From assembly GCA_004194705.1 (NCBI GenBank), contig SADC01000128.1, forward strand, positions 1 through 64,000: 64,000 nucleotides of DNA. The letters are read 5' to 3'. The position numbers and the translations under genes were made by a program. Source of the stretch: Ditylenchus dipsaci (Eukaryota; Nematoda; Chromadorea; Rhabditida; Anguinidae). This document shows positions 1 to 12,720 of the stretch, one piece after another. How positions within the stretch are numbered: the stretch's first letter is position 1; each line of letters opens with the position of its first letter. The notes beneath the pieces were generated by a model. The model saw nothing but the letters and a program-made list of their open reading frames with translations, was not told the origin of the DNA and made no database searches.

Positions 1-481
1 AAAGTCAGAAAGTAAAAAAAAGAATACAAAGTTTATGCAGAGTTGGATTATGGTTAGGGGTTTTGAAAAAAAGAATAATTTGGGATAGTTGAAATATATG
101 AGGTTGAGAGTAGAGGGCAATGTGAAGGATGTGTAGGAGACCAAAGTAGCAGAGACAAGGCACAAATATGTTTAGGGGATACATTATATGTGTGAAACCG
201 CCTATTTTGCATTAATCAATCAATCATTGCTGGTTGCGAAATACACGAAAATGATCAAAGAAAAATTTAATTTGTTTTAAATATACTAAATTATAAGAAA
301 ATTAATCATGGGTGCGAAATAAAATGTTTCATGTCAAAAATGTGCAAAAGCATATTTTATTTTTTGGGCATATCCAACATCTGGAGACTATGCAAAACAC
401 TGTTTAAATACTGAAACACCTAATAAGTACAATACCAAATAAAGGATTCTGAAGGAAACAAGACATCGACTAAAGAAGAAA
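1..481. other. AT-rich intergenic stretch
   Basis: No open frame with splice signals, no tRNA-like box pair and no clear inverted repeat is visible. Poly-A and poly-T runs dominate. Confidence 0.5.
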
Positions 482-892
482 GCCTCGTGTCCAATGACTG
501 AGAGGAAATTCCATGTTTTTAACGCCGGGAAGGGGATGTAAACTTTATTTTGCTCATAATTTTTTTTTCTTTGGTCATATTTTGTGTAGATTCAGAGCTA
601 CCATACAATTTTTTCCATCCTCAATCTCTGAAAAAACTTTGAAAATCAGTTCCCTCTCACTCTGCCATTCACTCTAAATGACTGAAAGGCAGAGTGAAAG
701 GCAGAGTGAGAGAAAACGCATTTTTATCAAAGTTTTTCAGAGATTTGTGGCTTGGAAAATTTTTATTGGGTAGCCTTGCATCTTAGCTACCAAATGTGAC
801 CAAAGAAAAAAATTAATGAACAAAATAAAGTTTACAGCCCTTCCCACGTTTAAAAAACCATGGAATTCCCTCTCAGTCATTGGACACAAGGC
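482..892. repeat. 411-bp foldback repeat
   Basis: The two ends are inverted copies: GTCCAATGACTGAGAGG near the left end is answered by its complement near 871-887. The match continues inward for roughly 170-190 bp per arm, with substitutions, and meets near 680 at the motif CTCACTCTGCC and its complement. There is no coding content and no obvious target duplication. It looks like a non-autonomous foldback or MITE-type element. Confidence 0.8.
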
Positions 893-1385
893 TGAAAAGT
901 AACTATTCAAGAGAATAGTTTAACCAAGAATTAGGTGGGTAAGCCATCCATAGGCCAGATTAAACAATAAAGGGTTAATTAAACTGTGGAAACTATCTGA
1001 AGACCTTAGAAACGGTTGAAGCAATCAGCAAAGCACAGTATTGGATGCCGCGATAGCGCTCCTTCTATTGCTAATATACGATTTGCTGCTTGAAATTCAG
1101 TAATTTGTAGTCGAAATCATGATGTTGATTGCTACACTCCGGTCGTGCCAACAAAAATCAAGGGTATAATTATTGGCAAAAAAAAAGTGTCGGCACGCCG
1201 ACGAGCCGCGGCTTTTTTAGCCAAAATATCCTACTTCAATGGGAAAAAAATGAAAATCTCATATATGTGGATTTCAAAAGCGCCTAACTTTTTTCCTCAA
1301 TTCAATTTTTTTCAGAAAACATGCAATTTCATTCATTACGTAAAGAGCCAGTCGCTTCTGTATTCTGATCAATCGTCCATCCGCA

Positions 1386-2583
1386 ATGCTCATTGAAGTC
1401 GAAGAAGCCGTTTGCTTTCTGTCGGTCGTTTCTTCTCGGCAAGATTCCACGGCGGTAAGTATAATTTTTTGTTTCGCTTCCGCTTTCCGTTGTTATGACT
1501 CTTTTTTGTTCAGGCGCATTGATGAATTCATAGAAATTCTGCCAATCTTCTAGTTTGTGCGCTTCTCCGAAACTCGTCAATTAAAGATCTGGAAGCTTGT
1601 GGTCAATGTGGCTGGAGACAGTGACAAAATGATAAATGAGGTGAGCTTACGTATTTCTGCCTATCTCCCAAATAATGCACTTTCTCAGGCAGCAGCCGCA
1701 GCTCAAGTCGACGCGTCCAAAATTCGAGTTTTGTGGCCAAAGCATCTAATCTTGGGTAAGCGATTCCACAGTATTTCCGTCTGATGCATGATTACCAATA
1801 TGCTTGCAGAACTTCAAGCGGGCCTTATAAGAGCAATAAATGCTGAAACAAAAGCTATCAAGCAGGTGTATCCGTCTAAACAGCAGCTAGTCAGTGTTGC
1901 TATATCCGAAAGAAGTTTGCTTTCGGCATTGCATATTTAATTTGATCTAGTGTATTTTTTTTAGATGATCTTCGTAGAGTCGCGTTCGTGAACCATATCG
2001 CAGAAGAGCGTTGTCAGCAACGCGGCAGTCAAAGAAAGAATTCAGATTGCGAGTCTGTGGGCCTGCCACTGATGGTCTAGCTGTGACCGGTATGTTTATA
2101 TTAGAAAGGCTTGGAGGCAAAGGATACACCAATGTTTTTTCTCTTTAGGAAACCGCCCCTTCTTCGAAACTGTTCAAGACAAGCTCATCTACACCGCACA
2201 GCACTTCGCGTCCACTCGTTTTGGATCGACTAAGCCTAAATCTCATCAGGTATTAAATTTAAAAATAGAGCAGGCAAAGATCGAGTAGGGTGTCCCATTC
2301 GAGAGACGTGAGTCAAGACTTGCGAACCGATCCTCTTTTTTCTTTTTGGGTTCTTCTATCTTCTTATTTAGAGTCATGCTATGGGTTTTTGGTTGGTTAC
2401 TTCTAATCAAATCGCCTGATTTGTTTTTAAGGCTTGTTTCTAGGGCATCATCCTTTCACTACTCCATCCGTCCTTGCATATTCGAAGCTGCTTCAGACTC
2501 TCAATAAGCTCGCCTCCTTGCCTGAAGATGGAGGTGCCAATGAAATACCGGTGCTGTCTAATGCTGGAGGAGCACATCCGTAA
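1386..2583 (+). CDS. Intact eight-exon gene, unrecognised 214-aa protein
   Basis: Exons read as 1386-1454, 1554-1640, 1689-1755, 1810-1865, 1978-2089, 2149-2249, 2372-2384 and 2444-2583. All introns are GT-AG, the phases agree at every junction, and the coding sum is 645 nt (214 codons plus TAA). The protein starts MLIEVEEAVCF and contains an alanine run (AAAAAQVDASK), a basic stretch (REPYRRRALSATRQSKKEF) and the ending NEIPVLSNAGGAHP. The seventh exon is only 13 nt and supplies SHAMG across its junctions; without it the last exon is out of frame. There is no signal peptide or membrane segment. I do not recognise the family and infer no function. Unlike most other genes here it has no frame break, and phase consistency over eight exons is the main argument that it is real. 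Confidence 0.62.
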
Positions 2584-3275
2584 AGAGCAAGCAACAAAAA
2601 TGCGAATTCATTATTTAGCGACAAATATGTTGTTTTATTGTTATTGTGTGTGTATGTGTAGATATGAATAAGTAAAATAGTTTCATGGACTGTTTCAATT
2701 TAGAGTACTCGGCTGTTAGTCCAGCTAGAGACATTTATTTTGTTATTCGTTGAAGGAGGTAACTCTCCCAGGGTTTTTCAAGTAACGATTTATCCTTGAT
2801 TTATCAGCAAAGCCACTTCTCAGCTGCTTGTTCATTAATTTCGTGGACTAGATGAGGCAAACGTAGTTCGTTTAGGCTGGAATAAGATGTTTGACATTTT
2901 AGTTTGGGAAAATTTGGATTATGCGAAATTAGGATTATGCGTGGGATGAGTCTAGGCTAGTGCCATTGGCTTTCTGAACCGTAGCCCCACGCTCAATCCA
3001 GCATGAGCCCCAGCAGTCAATTTGTCATTAAAATTCTCGTAGGTAACATAACCTTCCATGTTAGCTGTAGCAGAACTCACTGACCAATTTCCTGCAATGC
3101 CAATGTGGTGCTATGCTTGTATTGTCTGTCTTTCAAGAAACAAGAATTATTTTTTTCAAATTTAACTCCAAATATAATTTAAACAATTATTACAAGAATG
3201 AGAACAAGAACCGATTTTGAAGATCACGTGTTTGTCTAAAGACTAGAATTCTTAGGTGTTATTTTTCTCGCTGGT
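2584..3275. other. Intergenic stretch, 3' side of the first gene
   Basis: The open frame running to about 2671 is a shadow of the last exon. An ATGAATAAG-type AT-rich sequence near 2663 could serve in 3'-end formation, but no canonical AATAAA is placed convincingly. Nothing else was recognised. Confidence 0.4.
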
Positions 3276-3612
3276 CTATCTACAGACTTCTCGAATAGTG
3301 AAGCGCACAGTTCCATCTGCCTGAAATAGAGACAACGTTATTTTTATTGAAAACCACATGCCCATTCAGTGACTTACAAGGAGTTGGAGTGTAGTCAGAG
3401 TATGGTAGTGGTGCATTAGCCAGCAAAGTGGGTGTCCTCCTGCCCCGCCAAAATGAACTGTAGGCATTTGTATTGGCTTCAGCTGGTGCCTGGTTGTTCT
3501 GGCTGTATTTGAGAAGTGCTTGTCTGGGAATGGTGTGAAGAGATCCTGTCGTCGGTTGTTTAGGCTGTAGATAATGCTTGAGAAATAGATTCCTGATTAG
3601 TAGTTCGTCATC
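3276..3612 (-). CDS. Last two exons of an unknown gene (partial)
   Basis: On the minus strand an acceptor TTTCAG precedes an open exon 3378-3612. Its peptide contains QPKQPTTGSLHTIPRQALLK and WRGRRTPTLLANAPLPYSDY, and it ends at a GTAAGT donor. A second acceptor opens 3276-3320, which reads ADGTVRFTIREVCR then stop in one phase, or CRWNCALHYSRSL then stop in the phase that the upstream exon dictates. The first reading looks more protein-like, so a one-base error may lie between them. Upstream exons were not identified with confidence in 3613-5000. The peptide is Pro/Thr-rich and not recognised. Confidence 0.4.
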
Positions 3613-5427
3613 CTGAAACACAGTGTTATTTTTAAGGTAAAAAGCGGTTTGTTAGTATTGGAATTTTTTTAACTTTTTTGGAATTTTTTATTATTTTTTT
3701 AATCATTTAAAAAAATATGAATTTGAAATGGCGAATTACCTAGACTACTCTCTACTTCCCTGTGGTTTTTCCCCCACTATTTAAGTCAGGTTTTTACACA
3801 AATTATTAACCAAATTTCCAAATTAAATACATCCTGGAGCACTGCACAATTCCATAAGTAGTGAAAGAGCAAGGCCAATTAGAACAATTAGTGATGTGGA
3901 TGATGATACTCCTCCAGCGTTCATTTTTTTCTACAAATTTTTTTCGCCGTCTCAACAATTTCAAATAGTGGTGAAATAGAAATAACTCCAATATTCCCAT
4001 ATTTATTTACAGCTGAAGCAAAACACAATAATAATGCGATAGGCAGTTGACTAAGAAATAAATAGCAGCCCTAAATCAAATTTTTTAATTTTAACAAATT
4101 TTAAATCCAAATATGTCCAATTGCAGCCATATATTACCCATTGGCGTGGGTCACCACATCAACAAAACAAGTTAATTGCAAACACATTTGAGCTATTTGA
4201 ATGATGTTTGGTGCAAAAGAGAAATTGGATAATCTATTAAGTTTTAGTCGAGCTAATGCAATTTGTAAAGCCAACTAATGAGGGGGTGACTATTATTATT
4301 AACTTATTTCATGATGATGGAAAATTTGCAGGATGGGGCATAAGGAGGAAAAAGGAAATAAAAGAGGGTTTTGCATCAAAATTGTTTTGGAAGAGGACTC
4401 AAAAAGGATGGATATATTAATCCTTTGTTTTGTGCTATTAAAGTGTTTTTTGACTTACTTCTTCACATGAAAATTTGCACTAATATTATAGCTAGGTTTG
4501 GGGAGTTGGAGGTGGAAATTATCCAGTATATATCCAGGTGAAAATGAATTACAAAAAAATTTTTGAAATTAAATTATGTAGTGGATTTTTCCGGCAATAT
4601 ATTATGAAAACGCTTCAATACCCATAACACTGTACTGCAATGGTAAGCGGTAGTGGACTGTGATCACTCGTCAGTTCGTCTTGCTATTGTTCGGAATTTT
4701 TTCACTCCTTTTTACTCGATTTGAGTTTTCGGCGCTAGTATAGAATAAAACCCCCATCAACGGACGGTATTGACGTATAAAGTTTGTAGTAGGTTCGATC
4801 CGTTCGAAGCATAGTTTTCTTATCGACTTATACGAAAGTCCGTCAGTTTTATTCTCGTTTTTGAATTGCTGCTTCAAATGGACTTTGAACCACTATGCCA
4901 TTTTTTAGGAGCTTGGAGGTGGGAATTGAACTAGAACTACTATTTTCGGGAATTTGAAATTTGAGTTGTCATCATAAAATTGGGTGAGTAGTTTCGCCAT
5001 TGAAGTATTAGTAAAGTAAGAAGCTAAACCATTTTTGGCTATGAGAAAATATGGAAAGGAAATTTTAATATTTTAGTTAGCCGCTTTAGTTGTTTTCATA
5101 AAAAGATAATAGCTGAAGGTTTTATTTAAAAGGGCAAAGAAAAAAGTTATCATGGCAAAGTTAAATTAATTAAACTTTTTTACATTGGTAGCAAATAGAA
5201 TTTCTTCAGTTAGCTTTTGAAAAAAAAATTATAAGAGTGGTGTTAAAGCTAAGATTCAAAAACCTTGATCATCAATTTTTTACGCTGGTATCCATAAGCT
5301 GTCTGCCGTCAAAACCTTTTTTGAAAGATCAAAAACAGTCAAAAATTTAAATGACTAAAATAAATAAAATGACTAAAATAACAATTTGCGTTTACCTAAA
5401 AAGTTATTTTAAAATTTATCAAAATTT
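3613..5427. other. AT-rich non-coding stretch
   Basis: Short open frames on the minus strand at 3806-4000 and 4671-4877 lack conserved motifs or convincing splice sites. No inverted repeat or RNA gene was seen. Confidence 0.4.
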
Positions 5428-6372
5428 TGACGCTACTGGCTTATACCCCCCCAAAAAAGCTACTTTCTATACCCCCCAAAAATCGGACCTACTGTCTATA
5501 CCCCCCCAAAAACCGACTTTTTTAGGAGTGTCTAAAAACCATTTTTATGCAATAATTTCGCCATGAAGGGACCAGAAAAAGCAGTTAAACAAGGATTATG
5601 GGCTGTATTGGAGGGGAAGGGAATAATACAGGGGCCACTTTTTTTTAGCTGCTCTACCATGTTTTTCAACTCGGGCCGTGGCAAAATAGACTCTATGTGC
5701 ATTTTATGATCAAGTGTACTTCTCGGAATCATGTCTAAGGTAAGTGGCGTGCGCGCATCTCTAACTCTCAAGCCCCCTGCGCCCCCTTCGGGGGCGCAGG
5801 GGGCTTGGGGGTTGGAGTTGAGATGCGCACACACATACTTAGACCAAATCACTCGAAAGCGGACTCTGGATGCATGAAAAAACATGCATACCAGAGTTAT
5901 TTATGCGGTAGGCCCCGTATTCAAAATACTATGTTCAACATCTTTGATTTTACGACCGAAAAGGGTTCCCCCCTCTTCGGCCTGGGGCTACGAGCCAGAG
6001 GCTCAGCCGTCCAAAATTTACACGACATCCATCGGATCCACCCGGCTGATCGGTCCGATCATTTCGAGTGCTTATACTTTTACGTGCACCACAAGTGGTG
6101 GGTTTGAAAGTGACTTCAACGCTAAGAGAATTAATACTCTTTGGTACTTATAGGCATATGGAAGTGGCCCTGTTCTGTCCCTTCCTCCCAATACAGCCCT
6201 TGAACCCTTTTAATTGCTTTTCTGGACTTTTATGGCGAATTATTGCTTAAAAATATGTTTTGACCACTCCTAAAAATCTTGATTTTTGGGGGGGGGGTTA
6301 AAGCCAGTAGGTCCGGATTGGGGGGGGTATAAGAAAGTAGCTGTTTTGGGGGGGGTATAAGCCAGTAGCGCC
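5428..6372. repeat. Foldback element with CTTATACCCCCC words at both ends
   Basis: The left end carries three spaced copies of a TATACCCCCCC word followed by AAAA (5440-5515), and the right end carries their complements (6287-6358). Outer arms match as GCTACTGGCTTATACC, and arms extend to about 330 bp including GGGCTGTATTGG at 5600-5612 and its complement near 6190. The centre is a GC-rich hairpin (5770-5810) built on GCCCCCTGCGCCCC. The flanks share the 7-mer AAATTTT, a possible target duplication. Open frames inside are palindrome shadows. The core recurs at 16355-17257. Confidence 0.8.
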
Positions 6373-7439
6373 AAATTTTAATAAGCGCAAATTTTAACAG
6401 TAGCTAAAAAAACATTAAAGGAAAAAAATGTTCTGCGGGAATTTGAAAAATTTTCAATTTTTTTAAATAAAGAAGTCAAAAATATTGAAAAAAACTTCTG
6501 AAAGTTGGAATTTTACAAAAAAACACTAAACTAATTTCAAAACTGCCAAATTTTTTGTGCCATCCTGTTTATTCACTAAAATTTCCACACAATTTGTCAT
6601 ATTACGCAAAGCTGAAGGGTTTTTTTTTCCCAAAATGACAACATTTAGAAAAAAAATTGTTCGTCATTCAAAAATGTGAACATAAAATGCCAAAAATTAC
6701 ATAGTTTGAACAGCAGCAATAGCTGTACAAGTTAACCTGTTAGAAAATTTGTTCCATAATAAATCTGATTAAAATAACCTATTTGTGCAAAGCGAGGGTG
6801 TTTTTAGGCAGTCCTTTTAAAAAGGCTGCCTAAAAACATCTGCTAGGTAGTTGTTTTTATTTTCGCAAGACCTTTGCAAATAGCAATTACGCCAGATTTG
6901 GACACCTACAAATTACATTCAAAATTATTATTTAAGTGGCAGTGTGCGAAATGTGCATAAATCAAATAGCAGAACCATTTGCCTGCTAAATAACTTTTTT
7001 AGAAATCTTTTTCAAAAGGCATTAGCAGCTGATTATTGCTAGAAAATAACCTCTGTTCTTTGTAAATTTACTATTTGGTTGCGTGTTTGAGTCTATGGTG
7101 TCATCCTGAAAAAAAATTTAATTTTGAGAAAAGCTGCGTGTGCAAAAATAAAAAGTTTTGGTGGGCGAATACCGAGAATGAATACAGCGTAATTTGAAAT
7201 ATTTTTTGAAAATTTTTGAACGGCCGCAATTTTGATTTGAGCTCAATTTTGTATGGTTTTATTGGACAGCAAGCCAAGTGCCCGCCCCCTTCGAAAGTAT
7301 TTTTCTCTCAGCCTACTTTTTCATTTTTGCACTTATTTTTACACCTTTTGCATTGACAATACCAAGGTTATTTGGCCGCTTCTTGGCCAAATACCAGCAC
7401 ACTCCACATGTAAATGGATGGGGGTGAAAAAATGATCAA
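6373..7439. other. AT-rich non-coding stretch
   Basis: A short local palindrome lies near 6800-6835 (AGGCAGTCCTTTTAAAAAGG). No gene, RNA gene or delimited repeat was found. Confidence 0.4.
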
Positions 7440-8290
7440 GGGAACTTGAAAAGGTAAGCTTAGAGAAAAATACTCTTTGGAGGAGGCACTTGGGCGGCAG
7501 GAGTGCCTTATGATGGGGTTGCCCTAAAGAGGTTTAACCACTTTCTGTGCGTTTTAGCTGCTCAAAAGTGTAGAACATATGTTTTTAGGGCCTGGTCGAC
7601 AATTTTCCGGAAAGTAAAAATATTTCACCAAAATTCGACTTTTTGCCTTGGGGGACCAAGGTAAAGGTACTAGGGTCTGGATACTTAATTTTTATATACA
7701 TAAGAGTATTCTAACCTGTTTTGGTTACTGGATTTGGGTAAAAGACTCTCTAAATGCATTTTCGATCAAAAGTCTCGGAATTATGTTTAAGGTAAGTGAG
7801 TGCGCGCATCTCTAACCAACCAAGCACACCCACATACTTAGACACAAATCACTGAAGCGACTCTGGATGCATAAAAAGTTAGATGCCACCCCACATCCCT
7901 TAGACCAAAATATGTTCAAATTCCATCTTTTCATGGAATCCAGATACCGTATTTTCTCTAATAATTACCCGGGGTAATTATTTTTCAAGCCTTGAAAAAT
8001 CGAAAAAAAAAATTATTTTGATTTTGAGATTTTTGGCTCAAGTAAATTTTAAAAAATGAAATCAACTGAGTTCGTGGTGATTAAGAAAACGCAAAAAACA
8101 GATCTGCAAAATATTTTTTTGAGCTGAGATACAGGGTTTTTTTTTTTGATAAAGAAAATACGGTACCCTCCAGGACCCTAAACCCAAGACAAAAAAGTCG
8201 ACGTTTCAGCAGCGAAAACGCACAAAAAGTAGTGAAAACCTCTTTTTGGGCAACCCCATCATAAAGCACTTTAGCCACTTGGGCTTTTAC
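7440..8290. repeat. Foldback repeat holding two smaller repeat copies
   Basis: ATGATGGGGTTGCCC (about 7511) and the downstream GTGCGTTTTAGCTGCT are answered in inverted order at 8190-8270. Between the arms lie a third copy of the foldback core also seen at 5.7 and 16.7 kb (7735-7875) and a degenerate CCGTATTTTCTCTAATAATTACCC element (7948-8166). A palindrome CCTTGGGGGACCAAGG sits at 7655. No coding content. Confidence 0.6.
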
Positions 8291-9544
8291 GGTTTTATTG
8301 TACTGGAAAGTTAACTGTAGTGGAGATTAACTGTGCTACAGGGTGGATGGAAGCGATATTGCCAGCTGAAGATAGAGCACCTGACAAAGTATGTTTTTCT
8401 TGTTAATTCTTTTCATATTTAGTCTTGCGGTCAAAGAAAACCCCAAACATTCAAATAACGGTTTCGAAGCTTTCGTCATTGCTATATCTGCAACTGGATG
8501 AAAAATTACAAAAATAAATCAGGCGCCGATTCAAAGTTCAAGATTTTCGCAAAAAAATTGTTATTTCTGACTTTGGTTAAAGTATTGCTGAAGATATAGC
8601 TAAATGAAACTAAAATAAAAAATACAATGCCAGCAAATTGATAAAAGTAAAAAAGCCTGCGACCAAATACCAACCGCCGCTTAAGCAATCAGCCAAAAGT
8701 ACTACTCAAAAAACAAGTGTATTTAGCATGTATTTATGCCGCTCATTCAAAAACAATTAGGAGTGGGTGGGGCCGTTTAATTTACTGGAAGCAGGAAGAA
8801 AAATGGATAAGTACGGCTGCAGGAACAATAATACACAACGTCATAAGCCAAGTTTTGGCAATTAAGGAAGTTGTTTGAGTAAGGCAATCTAATTAGTGCA
8901 TATTCAGCTAGATTAATTAAAAAAGCTGCTTTTGGGCTATTTATAGACCGAAAAATTGTACTATTACGCATGGACCCCTAAATTATTGTCTTTTGTTTTT
9001 TACGTTCAAAAATATCTTTTGGAAAAAATTTTGCTATAGGTATTATTTGAATTTTTTATCCTGACTCAAAAAGGGTGAAAAACTGTAGTAGCCTTTTTTG
9101 TAGGCTGTAAAGTGTAACTTGTGGAAGAACAACTGAGCTATCTTTACTAATAAATCCAAAAATCTAATGTCAACTTTCAAAATCTCGTCGAGACAAAAAT
9201 TATTTAAAATATAAATTTTTCTAATTTTTCAACTGCTTGTTGTCTCAAGAGGAATTCAAATTTTCACCAGAATTTTTGATTGGAAGAGTTGTTTTAATAA
9301 TAATGTTGACCATGCTGAATGCGAATTCGGTTTCGAAATTGAAAAAGTGTTGTCAAATTGGCCACCGGAAAACCTAAAGACTATAACAGCAGCCTCTGAT
9401 GAGGACTGAAATTCAAATGGATGTAAGACAAATTAAAAATTGACAGTGAAGAAAAATGATTGCTGCAAAAAGTGGACTGTCTTTTCTTTAGAGACCATAA
9501 AATCAAAAATTCGGAGCACTGTACCTTAACCCCCATCACTCAAT
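8291..9544. other. AT-rich non-coding stretch
   Basis: Only short shadow frames are present. No gene or repeat boundary could be defined. Confidence 0.4.
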
Positions 9545-9757
9545 TAACCTTGACCCCACCAGCAAATCAGCTTAGGGGACAAGGCGAAATTTTTCCATTT
9601 TTCAATACTAATATTTTTTTCATAAAAAAATCAAAAAGTGCAAAAATATTGTTTTTGAGACTTATTTAGAAATTTATAAATTTAAATTAAACTGAAAATT
9701 TTTTGCCTTGGTCCCCCAAGCTGATTTACAGGTGGGGTCAAGGTAAATTTAGCCAAA
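9545..9757. repeat. Hairpin repeat with GACCCCACC / CCAAGGC arms
   Basis: Arms of about 50 bp, CCTTGACCCCACC then AAATCAGCTT at the left (9548-9596), are complemented at 9700-9757. The inner edge carries the TTGCCTTGGTCCCCC motif that also forms part of the Merlin terminal repeat at 49.9 and 51.4 kb. No coding content. Confidence 0.65.
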
Positions 9758-10431
9758 AATTCCTAACGAAAAATATTATAAAAATGAAAAAATTTGAAAA
9801 TCTGAAAGTAAACTCCAAAGAAATAAACTCCTTTATAATTTGGATCAGATCGACCTCCAAAGAGTCTTCCCACATTCAAAGCACAACACAAAAGAAGACT
9901 GCTAATAAAAGCAACAATTTGTAGAAAACTGGTTGCCTGTGAATTTTCTCTGAACTGCAAACCATGTGCCCAAACGCAATTTCTATTTTCTTTTCACAAA
10001 ACCCTTGGATTTGATGTTGCTAATGTAGTTTTGACATTTGACTGGTTGATTTAGCTACAAAACAAAATGGCAATAAAAATACGGAAGTTTAAAAAAATTG
10101 TGGAGAGTCCAAGAATGTAAGTTTGGAATTTGTCAGCTTTTTTGTTTTGAAAATTGTTTTGTTATTTGCAATTTTTTGTATTTGGTTTGTTGTTTTTGAG
10201 TGGGATCTGGTGTGGGGTGAACCAATAGTTTTTGTGCAAAAATAGCTGCGAAAATCAAAATTTAACAATTTTAGCTACTTTTCTTCATCAATATCTATGA
10301 AAGGGCGTTTGTCTATTTTTTTCGTTTTTTTGAATTTGCGCCTTTTCCCAATTTAACTTTTTTGCGGTTCAAGAGGCAATACGGATTTTTCAAATAGGCA
10401 GTAAGTAATTGTTTTTTTTATCAAATTTCAT
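9758..10431. other. AT-rich non-coding stretch
   Basis: Nothing recognisable beyond homopolymer tracts. Confidence 0.4.
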
Positions 10432-10525
10432 GACGCAGTGGTCAAAGCATTGAATTGTGTTGTGCGAACGCTAAAACCAGGCTTTTTTCATAGTGTCACG
10501 AGTTCGACCCCCACCTCTGGATGCC
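10432..10525 (+). repeat. tRNA-derived SINE-like unit
   Basis: TGACGCAGTGGTCAAAGCA resembles a Pol III A box, and GAGTTCGACCCCCACC about 45 bp later resembles a B box. The stretch does not fold into a full cloverleaf, so a tRNA-derived SINE head or decayed tRNA is more likely than a working gene. Similar box pairs occur at 37.5-37.8 kb. Confidence 0.4.
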
Positions 10526-10870
10526 TTCAATTTTTCATAATTTTTAGCAAAATTTTGTATTAGCCCGTTCGACCTAAACCGAAAATTAGATATAGGTCAG
10601 TAATATAAGATTTTGAGATTTTAAAAATTTGAACAACAAGTTCGACTAAAATCTATTCTCAACGAAGACTAGACAAACTGGACCAATTTCTCATTTTTAT
10701 AGCAAAAAGAATTCTGCGAATCTCCGTTTTTACTTATTTTTTTTTGTTAAATTCAGATGAATTTCGCGCAAAATTTTTCATAATTCATCTACAGCCCGTT
10801 TTTGATTGAGTTGAAAGGCTGTGACACGTTTGAGCCCGTCCTACGTGCCTTGACTACCATGCGTCTAATG

Positions 10871-10955
10871 TATAGTTGTGAAATCACCGATCATTTAACA
10901 ATTCGGTCATTTGATCGGTCAAACGGCCGAAAAACCGGTCAATTCCGCAACTCTA
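10871..10955. mobile_element. 85-bp hAT-type MITE, 8-bp target duplication GTCTAATG
   Basis: GTCTAATG at 10863-10870 is repeated exactly at 10956-10963. The ends TATAGTTGTGAAAT and TAGAGTTGCGGAATT (as complement) are imperfect inverted repeats, and the interior is built from CGGTCATTTGATCGGTC-like words. An 8-bp duplication fits the hAT superfamily; the rest is inference. Confidence 0.8.
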
Positions 10956-10963
10956 GTCTAATG

Positions 10964-12264
10964 CTTTGCCTTAGCTGAAAAAATTGCAAATATTTGCAAT
11001 AAAAAATTTAAAAAAAGCAATTTGCAATCGAAAAATTTGCAGGAACAGCAGAATAAGCAGTTAAAAAAATTATTTAAGCACATGAAGATCAAATGAACTT
11101 AATCAGGACCATATTTGACTGCCAAGCTGAGTGTTGAGCGTAGGCGAGAAGCACAGGATGTGCTGCTGACTAGACAAACTAGCTTCTTAATGAGTGGCCG
11201 GAAGGGGGAGGCTTAAATGCTAAGTCTTAATTGGTGCTTGCTTGTTTGTGCGATTCCCACGCTTCCATTAAGGAGGCTTGACTTATGTGTTTTCTGAGAC
11301 ATAGCGGTTATTATTATAATCACCAACTTTGCAACGCCTTAATTCTGACGATTTGAGTTTTGATGACTGAAATATAAATTGAGCCAATAATACAGTTGGC
11401 AAAAAGTGTGCATGGTCTGGGTGGAATCGAACTTGATGACTATTTTGGATTTTTGCCCACCCACTCAATTAATTTTGATCCAAAAGACTTGGTAGCCCGT
11501 TGGATATGGCATACTAAACCTTCCTCGGGCTCTCTTTTGGCTAGTGTCCACTCAAAGTGGACCAGTGTCCACCTTTTTGTCGGTTAGATTTAGAAAATTG
11601 GATTGGACAGGAGTTTCAGTATTGGCTTTTTTTTTTGAAAAAGGCCTGTAAAACAAGGCATTTTGAGCGAAAAGTAAAAATTGGCTAAAGTTATATTTAA
11701 AAAATCTTACTTTGGTGATTAAAAATGAGAAAATTGAGAAAAACCAAAATATAATATCGATAAAATTGCTCTTTATCTAAATTTTCATTCATCTTAAAGT
11801 TTAGATTTCGACTCTTGGTGAATGATATGCGGAAGCATCAGCGATTTTTTGAGAAGAACAACAAGAATAGCTGGAGAAAGTCTTCATACATAAGTCGTGG
11901 TTTTGGGCCACGACTAAAGGATGAGCAATATTGACGAGAAAATATCGACAATATTATTGGACAGCAGCTGCTCTACTCAACCGACATGACGTGGATGGTC
12001 TTCCAGCTCTTATGTTAGCTGCAGGATCAGTTCAAGGGCGAAGAGTTCCGAACTGACAATTGACATCCACGAACTGGCAAATTCAACTCGACTATTCTGA
12101 TGAGCCTATATTTTAGAGCGTAGTCGATTTACTGTACAAAAGTTTAATATTATCGGGACGAGAAAAAAAATAAAATCTAGAGACTTAAAAGAACTTAGAA
12201 ATTTGTACAAAATTAACTTGTCCCCTTGTGGATTTTCCCACAGTTTTACCTCGATATAGTAATA
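10964..12264. other. AT-rich non-coding stretch
   Basis: A decayed B-box-like motif on the minus strand near 11410-11430 and poly-T tracts are present. No gene was seen. Confidence 0.4.
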
Positions 12265-12720
12265 CAGTCGAACCTGATAAACAGACGCCCCCGCAAGTTC
12301 GTTACCCAGCTGGATCCTACACTTTTTAGACCTCTTTTTGAATGTTTTTGTTAATCCTGTTTTGACAGTCAGGTTGTAAAATATTGCAAGCATGATGACT
12401 TTTCCGGTCGTTTTTCAAAATCCAATAACTTTTATTCTGCTTAAAAAAAATAAAAAAATTGTAAAAAAACAAAACCTCAATAAACGGACACCCTATCTCT
12501 GAAATAGATTTTATGTTGAGCTTTTTATTTTTTGAATGAAATTTTTGTATATTGAAAAATGATAGGCAAAATCGGCATCGTTGCGATATTTGCGACCAGA
12601 CTGTCAAAACAGAGTTGACAAAAAATATTCGAAAATAGAATAGTCTGAATAGTCTAAAAAAGTGTCGGACCCAGCAGGGGAACGAACTTTTGAGGGTGTC
12701 CGTTTATCCAAGCTCGACTG
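12265..12720. mobile_element. pogo/Tigger-like non-autonomous element
   Basis: Ends CAGTCGAACCTGATAAAC and, complemented, CAGTCGAGCTTGGATAAACG are flanked by TA on both sides (12263-12264 and 12721-12722). Sub-terminal AAGTTCGTTCCCC-like blocks and CTGTCAAAAC blocks are also inverted. An internal AATAAACGGACACCCTAT repeats the terminal word. CAGT(C/T)GAAC ends with TA duplication are typical of pogo/Tigger elements. No transposase frame. Confidence 0.75.

Noticed and set aside
5770..5815. GC-rich hairpin as a possible transcription terminator or structured RNA
   Set aside because: It is the exact centre of a foldback core present at three places; repeat origin is the simpler explanation.
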